Source: Ptiloglossa arizonensis (lineage: Eukaryota; Arthropoda; Insecta; Hymenoptera; Colletidae). Taken from it: 64,000 nucleotides of DNA. The notes beneath the pieces were generated by a model, which saw nothing but the letters and a program-made list of their open reading frames with translations, did not search any database and was not told the DNA's origin. The position numbers were made by a program, and so were the translations under genes. Within the stretch, counting starts at the first letter, position 1, and each line of letters starts with the position of its first letter. The stretch is taken from NCBI RefSeq assembly GCF_051014685.1, contig NW_027478599.1:186001-250000 (forward strand), written 5' to 3'. This document shows positions 10,340 to 21,236 of the stretch, one piece after another.

Positions 10340-13171
10340 TGTATTTTTCCCCTAGGCCATTCTGGTTAAGCATTTGGAGCAGCAGAATTGCGAAAAATTT
10401 GTTGCCTTCTCAACCATTTCTTGGCTTCAAACTCCCATATCTCGCGAACGGATTGACCTAACCCAAAAATTCCTATTGCATCTGAAAGTCGAAACTCGCC
10501 CGATTACAACGGTATGTGTATTTTTCCCCTAGGCCATTCTGGTTAAGCGTTTGGAGCAGCAGAATTGCGAAAAATTTTTGGCCTTCTCAACCATTTCTTG
10601 GCTTCAAACTCCCATATCTCGCGAACGGATTGACCTAACCCAAAAATTCCTGTAGCGTCTGGAAGTAGAGACTCGCCCGATTACAACGGTATGTGTATTT
10701 TTTCCCTAGGCCATTCTGGTTAAGCGTTTGGAGCAGCAGAATTGCGAAAAATTTGTTGCCTTCTCAACCATTTCTTGGCTTCAAACTCCCATATCTCGCG
10801 AACGGATTGACCTAACCCAAAAATTCCAATTGCATCTGAAAGTAGAACCTCGCCCGATTACAGCGGTATGTGTATTTTTTCACTAGGCCATTCTGGTTAA
10901 GCGTTAGGAGCAGCAGAATTGCGAAAAATTTTTTGCCGTCTCAACCATTTCTTGGCTTCAAACTCCCATATCTCGCGAACGGATTGACCTAACCCAAAAA
11001 TTCCTATTGCATCTGAAAGTAGATACTCGCCCAATTACAACGGTATGTGTATTGTTTCCCTAGACCATTCTGGTTAAGCGTTTGGATCAGCAGAAATGCG
11101 AAAAATTTTTTGCCTTCTCAACCATTTCTTGGCTTCAAACTCCCATATCTCGCGAACGGATTGACCTAACCCAAAAATTCCTGTGGCGTCTGGAAGTAGA
11201 GACTCGCCCGATTACACCGGTATGTGTATTTTTTCCCTAGCCCATTCTGGTTAAGCGATTGGAGCAGCAGAATTGCGAAAAATTTGTTGCCTTCTCAACC
11301 ATTTCTTGGCTTCAAACTCCCATATCTCGCGAACGGATTGACCTAACCCAAAAATTCCTATTGCATCTGAAAGTCGAAACTCGCCCGATTACAACGGTAT
11401 GTGTATTTTTCCCCTAGGCCATTCTGGTTAAGCGTTTGGAGCAGCAGAATTGCGAAAAATTTTTTGGCTTCTCAACCATTTCTTGGCTTCAAACTCCCAT
11501 ATCTCGCGAACGGATTGACCTAACCCAAAAATTCCTATAGCGTCTGGAAGTAGAGACTCGCCCGTTTACAAAGGTATGTGTATTTTTTCCCTAGGCCATT
11601 CTGGTTAAGCGTTTGGAGCAGCAGAATTGCGAAAAATTTTTTGCCTTCTCAACCATTTCTTGGCTTCTAACTCCCATATCTCGCGAACGGATTGACCTAA
11701 CCCAAAAATTCCAATTGCATCTGAAAGTAGAACCTCGCCCGATTACAGCGGTATGTGTATTTTTTCCCTAGGCCATTCTGGTTAAGCGTTTGGAACAGCA
11801 GAATTGCGAAAAATTTTTTGCCTTCTCAACCATTTCTTGGCTTCAAACTCCCATATCTCGCGAACGGATTGACCTAACCCAAAAATTCCTATTGCATCTG
11901 AAAGGAGAAACTTGCCCGATTACAACGGTATGTGTATTTTTTCCCTAGGCCATTCTGGTTAAGCGTTTGGAGCAGCAGAATTGCGAAAAATTTTTTGCCT
12001 TCTCAACCATTTCTTGGCTTCAAACTCCCATATCTCGCGAACGGATTGACCTAACCCAAAAATTCCAATTGCATCTGAAAGTAGAACCTCGCCCGATTAC
12101 AGCGGTAGGTGTATTTTTTCCCTAGGCCATTCTGGTTAAGCGTTTGGAGCAGCAGAATTGCGAAAAATTTTTTGCCTTCTCAACCATTTCTTGGCTTCAA
12201 ACTCCCATATCTCGCGAACGGATTGACCTAACCCAAAAATTCCTGTAGCGTCTGGAAGTAGAGACTCGCCCGATTACAACGGTATGTGTATTTTTTCTCT
12301 AGGCCATTCTGGTTAAGCGTTTGGAGCAGCAGAATTGCGAAAAATTTTTTGCCTTCTCAACCATTTCTTGGCTTCAAACTCCCATATCTCGCGAACGGAT
12401 TGACCTAACCCAAAAATTCCTATTGCGTCTGAAAGTAGAAACTCGCCCGATTACAACGGTATGTGTATTTTTTCCCTAGGCCATTCTGGTTAAGCGTTTG
12501 GAGAAGCAGAATTGCGAAAAATTTTTTGCCTTCTCAACCATTTCTTGGCTTCAAACTCCCATATCTCGCGAACGGATTGACATAACCCAAAAATTCCTAT
12601 TGCATCTGAAAGTAGGAACTCGCCCGATTACAACGGTATGTGTATTTTTCCCCTAGGTCATTCTGGTTAAGCGTTTGGAGCAGCAGAATTGCGAAAAATT
12701 TGTTGCCTTCTCAACCATTTCTTGGCTTCAAACTCCCATATCTCGCGAACGGATTGACCTAACCCAAAAATTCCTATTGCATCTGAAAGTCGAAACTAGC
12801 CCGATTACAACGGTATGTGTATTTTTCCCCTAGGCCATTCTGGTTAAGCGTTTGGAGCAGCAGAATTGCGAAAAATTTTTTGCCTTCTCAACCATTTCTT
12901 GGCTTCAAACTCCCATATCTCATGAACGGATTGACCTAACCCAAAAATTCCTATTGCATCTGAAAGTAGAAACTCGCCCGATTACAACGGTATGAGTATT
13001 TTCTCCCTAGGCCATTCTGGTTAAGCGTTTGGAGCAGCAGAAGTGCGAAAGATTTGTTGTCTTCACAACCATTTCTTAGCTTCAAACTCCCATATCTCGC
13101 GAACGGATTGACCTAACCCAAAAATTCCTGTTGCATCTGAAAGTAGAAACTCGCCCGATTACAACGGTATC
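10340..13171 (+). repeat. 16-monomer higher-order repeat (2832 bp), copy 2
   Basis: This is the tandem second copy of the unit at about 7.5-10.3 kb. The join between copies lies inside the monomer at 10264-10440. The left part is m2 (ctgttgc, then atctg at 10337-10341), and the right part is the beta type (tttttcccctagg, then catttgg). The exchange therefore fell between 10339 and 10349 and kept the 177-bp register exactly. At the right end the copy runs on into an ordinary m2 monomer (tctgtattttttccc, ctgtttaag). Confidence 0.9.
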
Positions 13172-13980
13172 TGTATTTTTTCCCTAGGCCATTCTGTTTA
13201 AGCGTTTGGAGCAGCAGAATTGCGAAAAATTTTTTGCCTTCTCAATCATTTCTTGGCTTCAAACTCCCATATCTCGCGAACGGGTTGACCTAACCCAAAA
13301 ATTCCTATTGCATCTGAAAGTAGATACTCGCCCGATTACAACGGTATGTGTATTGTTTCCCTAGACCATTCTGGTTAAGCGTTTTGATCAGCAGAATTGC
13401 GAAAAATTTTTTGCCTTCTCAACCATTTCCTGGCTTCAAACTCCCATATCTCGCGAACGGATTGACCTAACCCAAAAATTCCTGTGGCGTCTGGAAGTAG
13501 AGACTCGCCCGATTACAACGGTATGTGTATTTTTTCCCTAGCCCATTCTGGTTAAGCGATTGGAGCAGCAGTAGTGCGAAAAATTTGTTGTCCTGTCAAC
13601 CATTTCTTAGCTTCAAAGTCCCATATCTCGCGAACGGATTGACCTAACCCAAAAATTCCTATTGCATCTGAAAGTAGAAACTCGCCCGATTACATCGGTA
13701 TGTGTATTTTTTCCCTAGGCCATTCTGGTTAAGCGTTTGGAGCAGCAGAATTGCGAAAAATTTTTTGCCTTCTCAACCATTTCTTGGCTTCAAACTCCCA
13801 TATCTCGCGAAAGGATTGACCTAACCCAAAAATTCCTATTGCATCTGAAAGTAGAAACTCGCCCGATTACAACGGTATGTGTATTTTTCCCCTAGGCCAT
13901 TCTGGTTTAGCGTTTGGAGCAGCAGAATTGCGAAAAATTTGTTGCCTTCTCAACCATTTCTTGGCTTCAAACTCCCATAT
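12919..13980 (+). repeat. Partial seven-monomer block, m1-m6
   Basis: This block overlaps the end of the second 16-monomer copy. It begins with ctcatgaacgg and atgagtattttct (m1). It then shows m2, m3 (gggttgacc, agatactcg), m4 (gtggcgtctgg, ctagcccatt), m5 (acatcggtat) and m6 (here with gcgaaaggattg near 13808). The expected m7 (epsilon) is replaced by a gamma monomer at 13981, so the block is truncated on the right by rearrangement. Confidence 0.82.
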
Positions 13981-14333
13981 CTCGCGAACGGATTGACCTA
14001 ACCCAAAAATTCCAATTGCATCTGAAAGTAGAACCTCGCCCGATTACAGCGGTATGTGTATTTTTTCCCTAGGCCATTCTGGTTAAGCGTTTGGAGCAGC
14101 AGAATTGCGAAAAATTTTTTGCCTTCTCAACCATTTCTTGGCTTCAAACTCCCATATCTCGCGAACGGATTGACCTAACCCAAAAATTCCTGTAGCGTCT
14201 GGAATTAGAAACTCGCCCGATTACAACGGTGTCTGTATTTTTTCCCTAGGCCATTCTGTTTAAGCGTTTGGAGCAGCAGAATTGCGAAAAATTTTTTGCT
14301 TCTCAATCATTTCTTGGCTTCAAACTCCCATAT
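13981..14333 (+). repeat. Two-monomer link: gamma plus an alpha/m2 hybrid with a 1-base deletion
   Basis: The first unit is gamma (ccaattgc, gaacctcg, acagcgg). The second starts like alpha (gtagcgtctgg) but continues ggtgtctgtatttt and ctgtttaagcg, which is the m2 right half. It ends with ttttttgcttctcaatc, one C short of the usual gccttctc, and is therefore 176 bp. Similar alpha/m2 hybrids occur near 4140, 34938 and 37593. Confidence 0.8.
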
Positions 14334-15749
14334 CTCGCGAACGGGTTGACCTAACCCAAAAATTCCTATTGCATCTGAAAGTAGATACTCGCCCGATTAC
14401 AACGGTATGTGTATTGTTTCCCTAGACCATTCTGGTTAAGCGTTTGGATCAGCAGAAATGCGAAAAATTTTTTGCCTTCTCAACCATTTCTTGGCTTCAA
14501 ACTCCCATATCTCGCGAACGGATTGACCTAACCCAAAAATTCCTATTGCATCTGAAAGTAGAACCTCGCCCGATTACAGCGGTATGTGTATTTTTTCCCT
14601 AGGCCATTCTGGTTAAGCGTTTGGAGCAGCAGAATTGCGAAAAATTTGTTGCCTTCTCAACCATTTCTTGGCTTCAAACTCCCATATCTCGCGAACGGAT
14701 TGACCTAACCCAAAAATTCCTATTGCATCTGAAAGTAGAAACTCGCCCGATTACAACGGTATGTGTATTTTTCCCCTAGGCCATTCTGGTTAAGCGTTTG
14801 GAGCAGCAGAATTGCGAAAAATTTTTTGCCTTCTCAACCATTTCTTGGCTTCAAACTCCCATATCTCGCGAACGGATTGACCTAACCCAAAAATTCCTAT
14901 AGCGTCTGGAAGTAGAGACTCGCCCGATTACAAAGGTATGTGTATTTTTTCCCTAGGCCATTCTGGTTAAGCGTTTGGAGCAGCAGAATTGCGAAAAATT
15001 TTTTACCTTCTCAACCATTTCTTGGCTTCAAACTCCCATATCTCGCGAACGGATTGACCTAACCCAAAAATTCCAATTGCATCTGAAAGTAGAACCTCGC
15101 CCGATTACAGCGGTATGTGTATTTTTTCCCTAGGCCATTCTGGTTAAGCGTTTGGAGCAGCAGAATTGCGAAAAATTTTTTGCCTTCTCAACCATTTCTT
15201 GGCTTCAAACTCCCATATCTCGCGAACGGATTGACCTAACCCAAAAATTCCTGTAGCGTCTGGAAGTAGAGACTCGCCCGATTACAACGGTATGTGTATT
15301 TTTTCTCGAGGCCATTCTGGTTAAGCGTTTGGAGCAGCAGAATTTCGAAAAATTTTTTGCCTTCTCAACCATTTCTTGGCTTCAAACTCCCATATCTCGC
15401 GAACGGATTGACCTAACCCAAAAATTCCTATTGCATCTGAAAGTAGAAACTCGCCCGATTACAACGGTATGTGTATTTTTTCCCTAGGCCATTCTGGTTA
15501 AGCGTTTGGATCAGCAGAATTGCGAAAAATTTTTTGCCTTCTCAACCATTTCTTGGCTTCAAACTCCCATATCTCGCGAACGGATTGACCTAACCCAAAA
15601 ATTCCTATTGCATCTGAAAGTAGAAACTCGCCCGATTACAACGGTATGTGTATTTTTCCCCTAGGCCATTCTGGTTAAGCATTTGGAGCAGCAGCATTGC
15701 GAAAAATTTGTTGCCTTCTCAACCATTTCTTGGCTTCAAACTCCCATAT
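14334..15749 (+). repeat. 8-monomer unit (1416 bp), copy 1
   Basis: The unit starts with an m3-like monomer (gggttgacc, agatactcg, ctagaccatt). It continues with a gamma/beta-like unit, beta (tttcccctagg), delta (ctatagcg, acaaagg, followed by ttttttacc), gamma, alpha, beta with ggatcagc, and beta with catttgg. The pair delta plus ttttttacc recurs exactly 1416 bp downstream (the diagnostic A at 15005 and 16421). Confidence 0.78.
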
Positions 15750-17165
15750 CTCGCGAACGGATTGACCTAACCCAAAAATTCCTATTGCATCTGAAAGTAG
15801 ATACTCGCCCGATTACAACGGTATGTGTATTGTTTCCCTAGACCATTCTGGTTAAGCGTTTGGAGCAGCAGAAATGCGAAAAATTTTTTGCCTTCTCAAC
15901 CATTTCTTGGCTTCAAACTCCCATATCTCGCGAACGGATTGACCTAACCCAAAAATTCCAATTGCATCTGAAAGTAGAACCTCGCCCGATTACAACGGTA
16001 TGTGTATTTTTTCCCTAGGCCATTCTGGTTAAGCGTTTGGAGCAGCAGAGTTGCGAAAAATTTTTTGCCTTCTCAACCATTTCTTGGCTTCAAACTCCCA
16101 TATCTCGCGAACGGATTGACCTAACCCAAAAATTCCTATTGCATCTGAAAGTAGAAACTCGCCCGATTACAACGGTATGTGTATTTTCCCCCTAGGCCAT
16201 TCTGGTTAAGCGTTTGGAGCAGCAGAATTGCGAAAAATTTTTTGCCTTCTCAACCATTTCTTGGCTTCAAACTCCCATATCTCGCGAACGGATTGACCTA
16301 ACCCAAAAATTCCTATAGCGTCTGGAAGTAGAGACTCGCCCGATTACAAAGGTATGTGTATTTTTTCCCTAGGCCATTCTGGTTAAGCGTTTGGAGCAGC
16401 AGAATTGCGAAAAATTTTTTACCTTCTCAACCATTTCTTGGCTTCAAACTCCCATATCTCGCGAACGGATTGACCTAACCCAAAAATTCCAATTGCATCT
16501 GAAAGTAGAACCTCGCCCGATTACAGCGGTATGTGTATTTTTTCCCTAGGCCATTCTGGTTAAGCGTTTGGAGCAGCAGAATTGCGAAAAATTTTTTGCC
16601 TTCTCAACCATTTCTTGGCTTCAAACTCCCATATCTCGCGAACGGATTGACCTAACCCAAAAATTCCTGTAGCGTCTGGAAGTAGAGACTCGCCCGATTA
16701 CAACGGTATGTGTATTTTTTCTCTAGGCCATTCTGGTTAAGCGTTTGGAGCAGCAGAATTGCGAAAAATTTTTTGCCTTCTCAACCATTTCTTGGCTTCA
16801 AACTCCCATATCTCGCGAACGGATTGACCTAACCCAAAAATTCCTATTGCATCTGAAAGTAGAAACTCGCCCGATTACAACGGTATGTGTATTTTTTCCC
16901 TAGGCCATTCTGGTTAAGCGTTTGGATCAGCAGAATTGCGAAAAATTTTTTGCCTTCTCAACCATTTCTTGGCTTCAAACTCCCATATCTCGCGAACAGA
17001 TTGACCTAACCCAAAAATTCCTATTGCATCTGAAAGTAGAAACTCGCCCGATTACAACGGTATGTGTATTTTTCCCCTAGGCCATTCTGGTTAAGCATTT
17101 GGAGCAGCAGAATTGCGAAAAATTTGTTGCCTTCTCAACCATTTCTTGGCTTCAAACTCCCATAT
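15750..17165 (+). repeat. 8-monomer unit (1416 bp), copy 2
   Basis: This unit follows copy 1 directly with the same order of types (m3-like, gamma-like, beta, delta with ttttttacc, gamma, alpha, beta with ggatcagc, beta with catttgg). It differs visibly in the first three monomers: ordinary cggattgacc instead of the m3 gggttgacc, ccaattgc with acaacgg, gcagagttgcg near 16047, and a T/C tract with five C near 16190. The pair is therefore older or more converted than the 16- and 18-monomer duplications. Confidence 0.75.
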
Positions 17166-18050
17166 CTCGCGAACGGATTGACCTAACCCAAAAATTCCTA
17201 TTGCATCTGAAAGTCGAAACTCGCCCGATTACAACGGTATGTGTATTTTTCCCCTAGGCCATTCTGGTTAAGCGTTTGGAGCAGCAGAATTGCGAAAAAT
17301 TTTTGGCCTTCTCAACCATTTCTTGGCTTCAAACTCCCATATGTCGCGAACGGATTGACCTAACCCAAAAATTCCTGTAGCGTCTGGATATAGAGACTCG
17401 CCCGATTACAACGGTATGTGTATTTTTTCCCTAGGCCATTCTGGTTAAGCGTTTGGAGCAGCAGAATTGCGAAAAATTTTTTGCCTTCTCAACCATTTCT
17501 TGGCTTCAAACTCCCATATCTCGCGAACGGATTGACCTAACCCAAAAATTCCAATTGCATCTGAAAGTAGAACCTCGCCCGATTACAGCGGTATGTGTAT
17601 TTTTTCCCTAGGCCATTCTGGTTAAGCGTTTGGAGCAGCAGAATTGCGAAAAATTTTTTGCCTTCTCAACCATTTCTTGGCTTCAAACTCCCATATCTCG
17701 CGAACGGATTGACCTAACCCAAAAATTCCTGTAGCGTCTGGAAGTAGAGACTCGCCCGATTACAACGGTATGTGTATTTTTTCCCTAGGCCATTCTGGTT
17801 AAGCGTTTGGAGCAGCAGAATTGCTAAAAATTTTTTGCCTTCTCAACCATTTCTTGGCTTCAAACTCCCATATCTCGCGAACGGATTGACCTAACCCAAA
17901 AATTCCTATTGCATCTGAAAGTAGAAACTCGCCCGATTACAACGGTATGTGTATTTTTCCCCTAGGCCATTCTGGTTAAGCATTTGGAGCAGCAGAATTG
18001 CGAAAAATTTGTTGCCATCTCAACCATTTCTTAGCTTCAAACTCCCATAT
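17166..18050 (+). repeat. Five-monomer link: epsilon, alpha, gamma, alpha, beta
   Basis: These five ordinary monomers connect the 8-monomer pair to the 18-monomer pair. Private variants include ggatatagagac in the alpha unit near 17388, atatgtcgcg near 17341, tgctaaaaa near 17823 and ttgccatctc with ttagcttc near 18012-18032. The last variants are absent at the corresponding place 3186 bp downstream, which fixes the left limit of the 18-monomer duplication. Confidence 0.8.
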
Positions 18051-21000
18051 CTCGCGAACGGATTGACCTAACCCAAAAATTCCTATTGCATCTGAAAGTC
18101 GAAACTCGCCCGATTACAACGGTATGTGTATTTTTCCCCTAGGCCATTCTGGTTAAGCGTTTGGAGCAGCAGAAGTGCGAAAAATTTTTGGCCTTCTCAA
18201 CCATTTCTTGGCTTCAAACTCCCATATGTCGCGAACGGATTGACCTAACCCAAAAATTCCTGTAGCGTCTGGAAGTAGAGACTCGCCCGATTACAACGGT
18301 ATGTGTATTTTTTCCCTAGGCCATTCTGGTTAAGCGTTTGGAGCAGCAGAATTGCGAAAAATTTTTTGCCTTCTCAACCATTTCTCGGCTTCAAACTCCC
18401 ATATCTCGCGAACGGATTGACCTAACCCAAAAATTCCAATTGCATCTGAAAGTAGAACCTCGCCCGATTACAGCGGTATGTGTATTTTTTCCCTAGGCCA
18501 TTCTGGTTAAGCGTTTGGAGCAGCAGAATTGCGAAAAATTTTTTGCCTTCTCAACCATTTCTTGGCTTCAAACTCCCATATCTCGCGAACGGATTGACCT
18601 AACCCAAAAATTCCTGTAGCGTCTGGAAGTAGAGACTCGCCCGATTACAACGGTATGTGTATTTTTTCTCTAGGCCATTCTGGTTAAGCGTTTGGAGCAG
18701 CAGAATTGCGAAAAATTTTTTGCCTTCTCAACCATTTCTTGGCTTCAAACTCCCATATCTCGCGAACGGATTGACCTAACCCAAAAATTCCTATTGCATC
18801 TGAAAGTAGAAACTCGCCCGATTACAACGGTATGTGTATTTTTTCCCTAGGCCATTCTGGTTAAGCGTTTGGAGCAGCAGAATTGCGAAAAAATTTTTGC
18901 CTTCTCAACCATTTCTTGGCTTCAAACTCCCATATCTCGCGAACGGATTGACCTAACCCAAAAATTCCTATTGCATCTGAAAGTAGAAACTCGCCCGATT
19001 ACAACGGTATGTGTATTTTTCCCCTAGGCCATTCTGGTTAAGCGTTTGGAGCAGCAGAATTGCGAAAAATTTTTGGCCTTCTCAACCATTTCTTGGCTTC
19101 AAACTCCCATATTTCGCGAACGGATTGACCTAACCCAAAAATTCCTGTAGCGTCTGGAAGTAGAGACTCGCCCGATTACAACGGTATGTGTATTTTTTCC
19201 CTAGGCCATTCTGGTTAAGCGTTTGGAGCAGCAGAATTGCGAAAAATTTGTTGCCTTCTCAACCATTTCTTGGCTTCAAACTCCCATATCTCGCGAACGG
19301 ATTGACCTAACCCAAAAATTCCAATTGCATCTGAAAGTAGAACCTCGCCCGATTACAGCGGTATGTGTATTTTTTCCCTAGGCCATTCTGGTTAAGCGTT
19401 AGGAGCAGCAGAATTGCGAAAAATTTTTTGCCTTCTCAACCATTTCTTGGCTTCAAACTCCCATATCTCGCGAACGGATTGACCTAACCCAAAAATTCCT
19501 ATTGCATCTGAAAGTAGATACTCGCCCGATTACAACGGTATGTGTATTGTTTCCCTAGACCATTCTGGTTAAGCGTTTGGATCAGCAGAAATGCGAAAAA
19601 TTTTTTGCCTTCTCAACCATTTCTTGGCTTCAAACTCCCATATCTCGCGAACGGATTGACCTAACCCAAAAATTCCTGTGGCGTCTGGAAGTAGAGACTC
19701 GCCCGATTACACCGGTATGTGTATTTTTTCCCTAGCCCATTCTGGTTAAGCGATTGGAGCAGCAGTAGTGCGAAAAATTTGTTGTCCTGTCTACCATTTC
19801 TTAGCTTCAAAGTCCCATATCTCGCGAACGGATTGACCTAACCCAAAAATTCCTATTGCATCCGAAAGTAGAAACTCGCCCGATTACAACGGTATGTGTA
19901 TTTTTTCCCTAGGCCATTCTGGTTAAGCGTTTGGAGCAGCAGAGTTGCGAAAAATTTTTTGCCTTCTCAACCATTTCTTGGCTTCAAACTCCCATATCTC
20001 GCGAACGGATTGACCTAACCCAAAAATTCCTATTGCATCTGAAAGTAGAAACTCGCCCGATTACAACGGTATGTGTATTTTTCCCCTAGGCCATTCTGGT
20101 TAAGCGTTTGGAGCAGCAGAATTGCGAAAAATTTGTTGCCTTCTCAACCATTTCTTGGCTTCAAACTCCCATATCTCGCGAACGGATTGACCTAACCCAA
20201 AAATTCCTATAGCGTCTGGAAGTAGAGACTCGCCCGTTTACAAAGGTATGTGTATTTTTTCCCTAGGCCATTCTGGTTAAGCGTTTGGAGCAGCAGAATT
20301 GCGAAAAATTTTTTGCCTTCTCAACCATTTCTTGGCTTCAAACTCCCATATCTCGCGAACGGATTGACCTAACCCAAAAATTCCAATTGCATCTGAAAGT
20401 AGAACCTCGCCCGATTACAGCGGTATGTGTATTTTTTCCCTAAGCCATTCTGGTTAAGCGTTTGGAGCAGCAGAATTGCGAAAAATTTTTTGCCTTCTCA
20501 ACCATTTCTTGGCTTCAAACTCCCATATCTCGCGAACGGATTGACCTAACCCAAAAATTCCTGTAGCGTCTGGAAGTAGAGACTCGCCCGATTACAACGG
20601 TATGTGTATTTTTTCTCTAGGCCATTCTGGTTAAGCGTTTGGAGCAGCAGAATTGCGAAAAATTTTTTGCCTTCTCAACCATTTCTTGGCTTCAAACTCC
20701 CATATCTCGCGAACGGATTGACCTAACCCAAAAATTCCTGTAGCGTCTGGAAGTAGAGACTCGCCCGATTACAACGGTATGTGTATTTTTTCTCTAGGCC
20801 ATTCTGGTTAAGCGTTTGGAGCAGCAGAATTGCGAAAAATTTTTTGCCTTCTCAACCATTTCTTGGCTTCAAACTCCCATATCTCGCGAACGGATTGACC
20901 TAACCCAAAAATTCCTATTGCATCTGAAAGTAGAAACTCGCCCGATTACAACGGTATGTGTATTTTTTCCCTAGGCCATTCTGGTTAAGCGTTTGGAGCA

Positions 21001-21236
21001 GCAGAATTGCGAAAAATTTTTTGCCTTCTCAACCATTTCTTGGCTTCAAACTCCCATATCTCGCGAACGGATTGACATAACCCAAAAATTCCTATTGCAT
21101 CTGAAAGTAGAAACTCGCCCGATTACAACGGTATGTGTATTTTTCCCCTAGGTCATTCTGGTTAAGCGTTTGGAGCAGCAGAATTGCGAAAAATTTGTTG
21201 CCTTCTCAACCATTTCTTGGCTTCAAACTCCCATAT
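18051..21236 (+). repeat. 18-monomer higher-order repeat (3186 bp), copy 1
   Basis: Rare variants in this copy recur exactly 3186 bp (18 x 177) later: gcagaagtgcg (18174 and 21360), atatttcgcg (about 19110 and 22296), gcgaaaaaatttttgcc (18888 and 22074), ctgtctacc (about 19787 and 22973), catccgaaag (19860 and 23046) and ccctaagcc (about 20439 and 23625). The order is epsilon, alpha, gamma, alpha, beta, beta, alpha, gamma, m3-like, m4-like (acaccgg), m5-like, m6-like, delta, gamma, alpha, alpha, beta, beta (gacataaccc). Breakpoints cannot be placed precisely because the epsilon units at the junctions agree. Confidence 0.9.
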
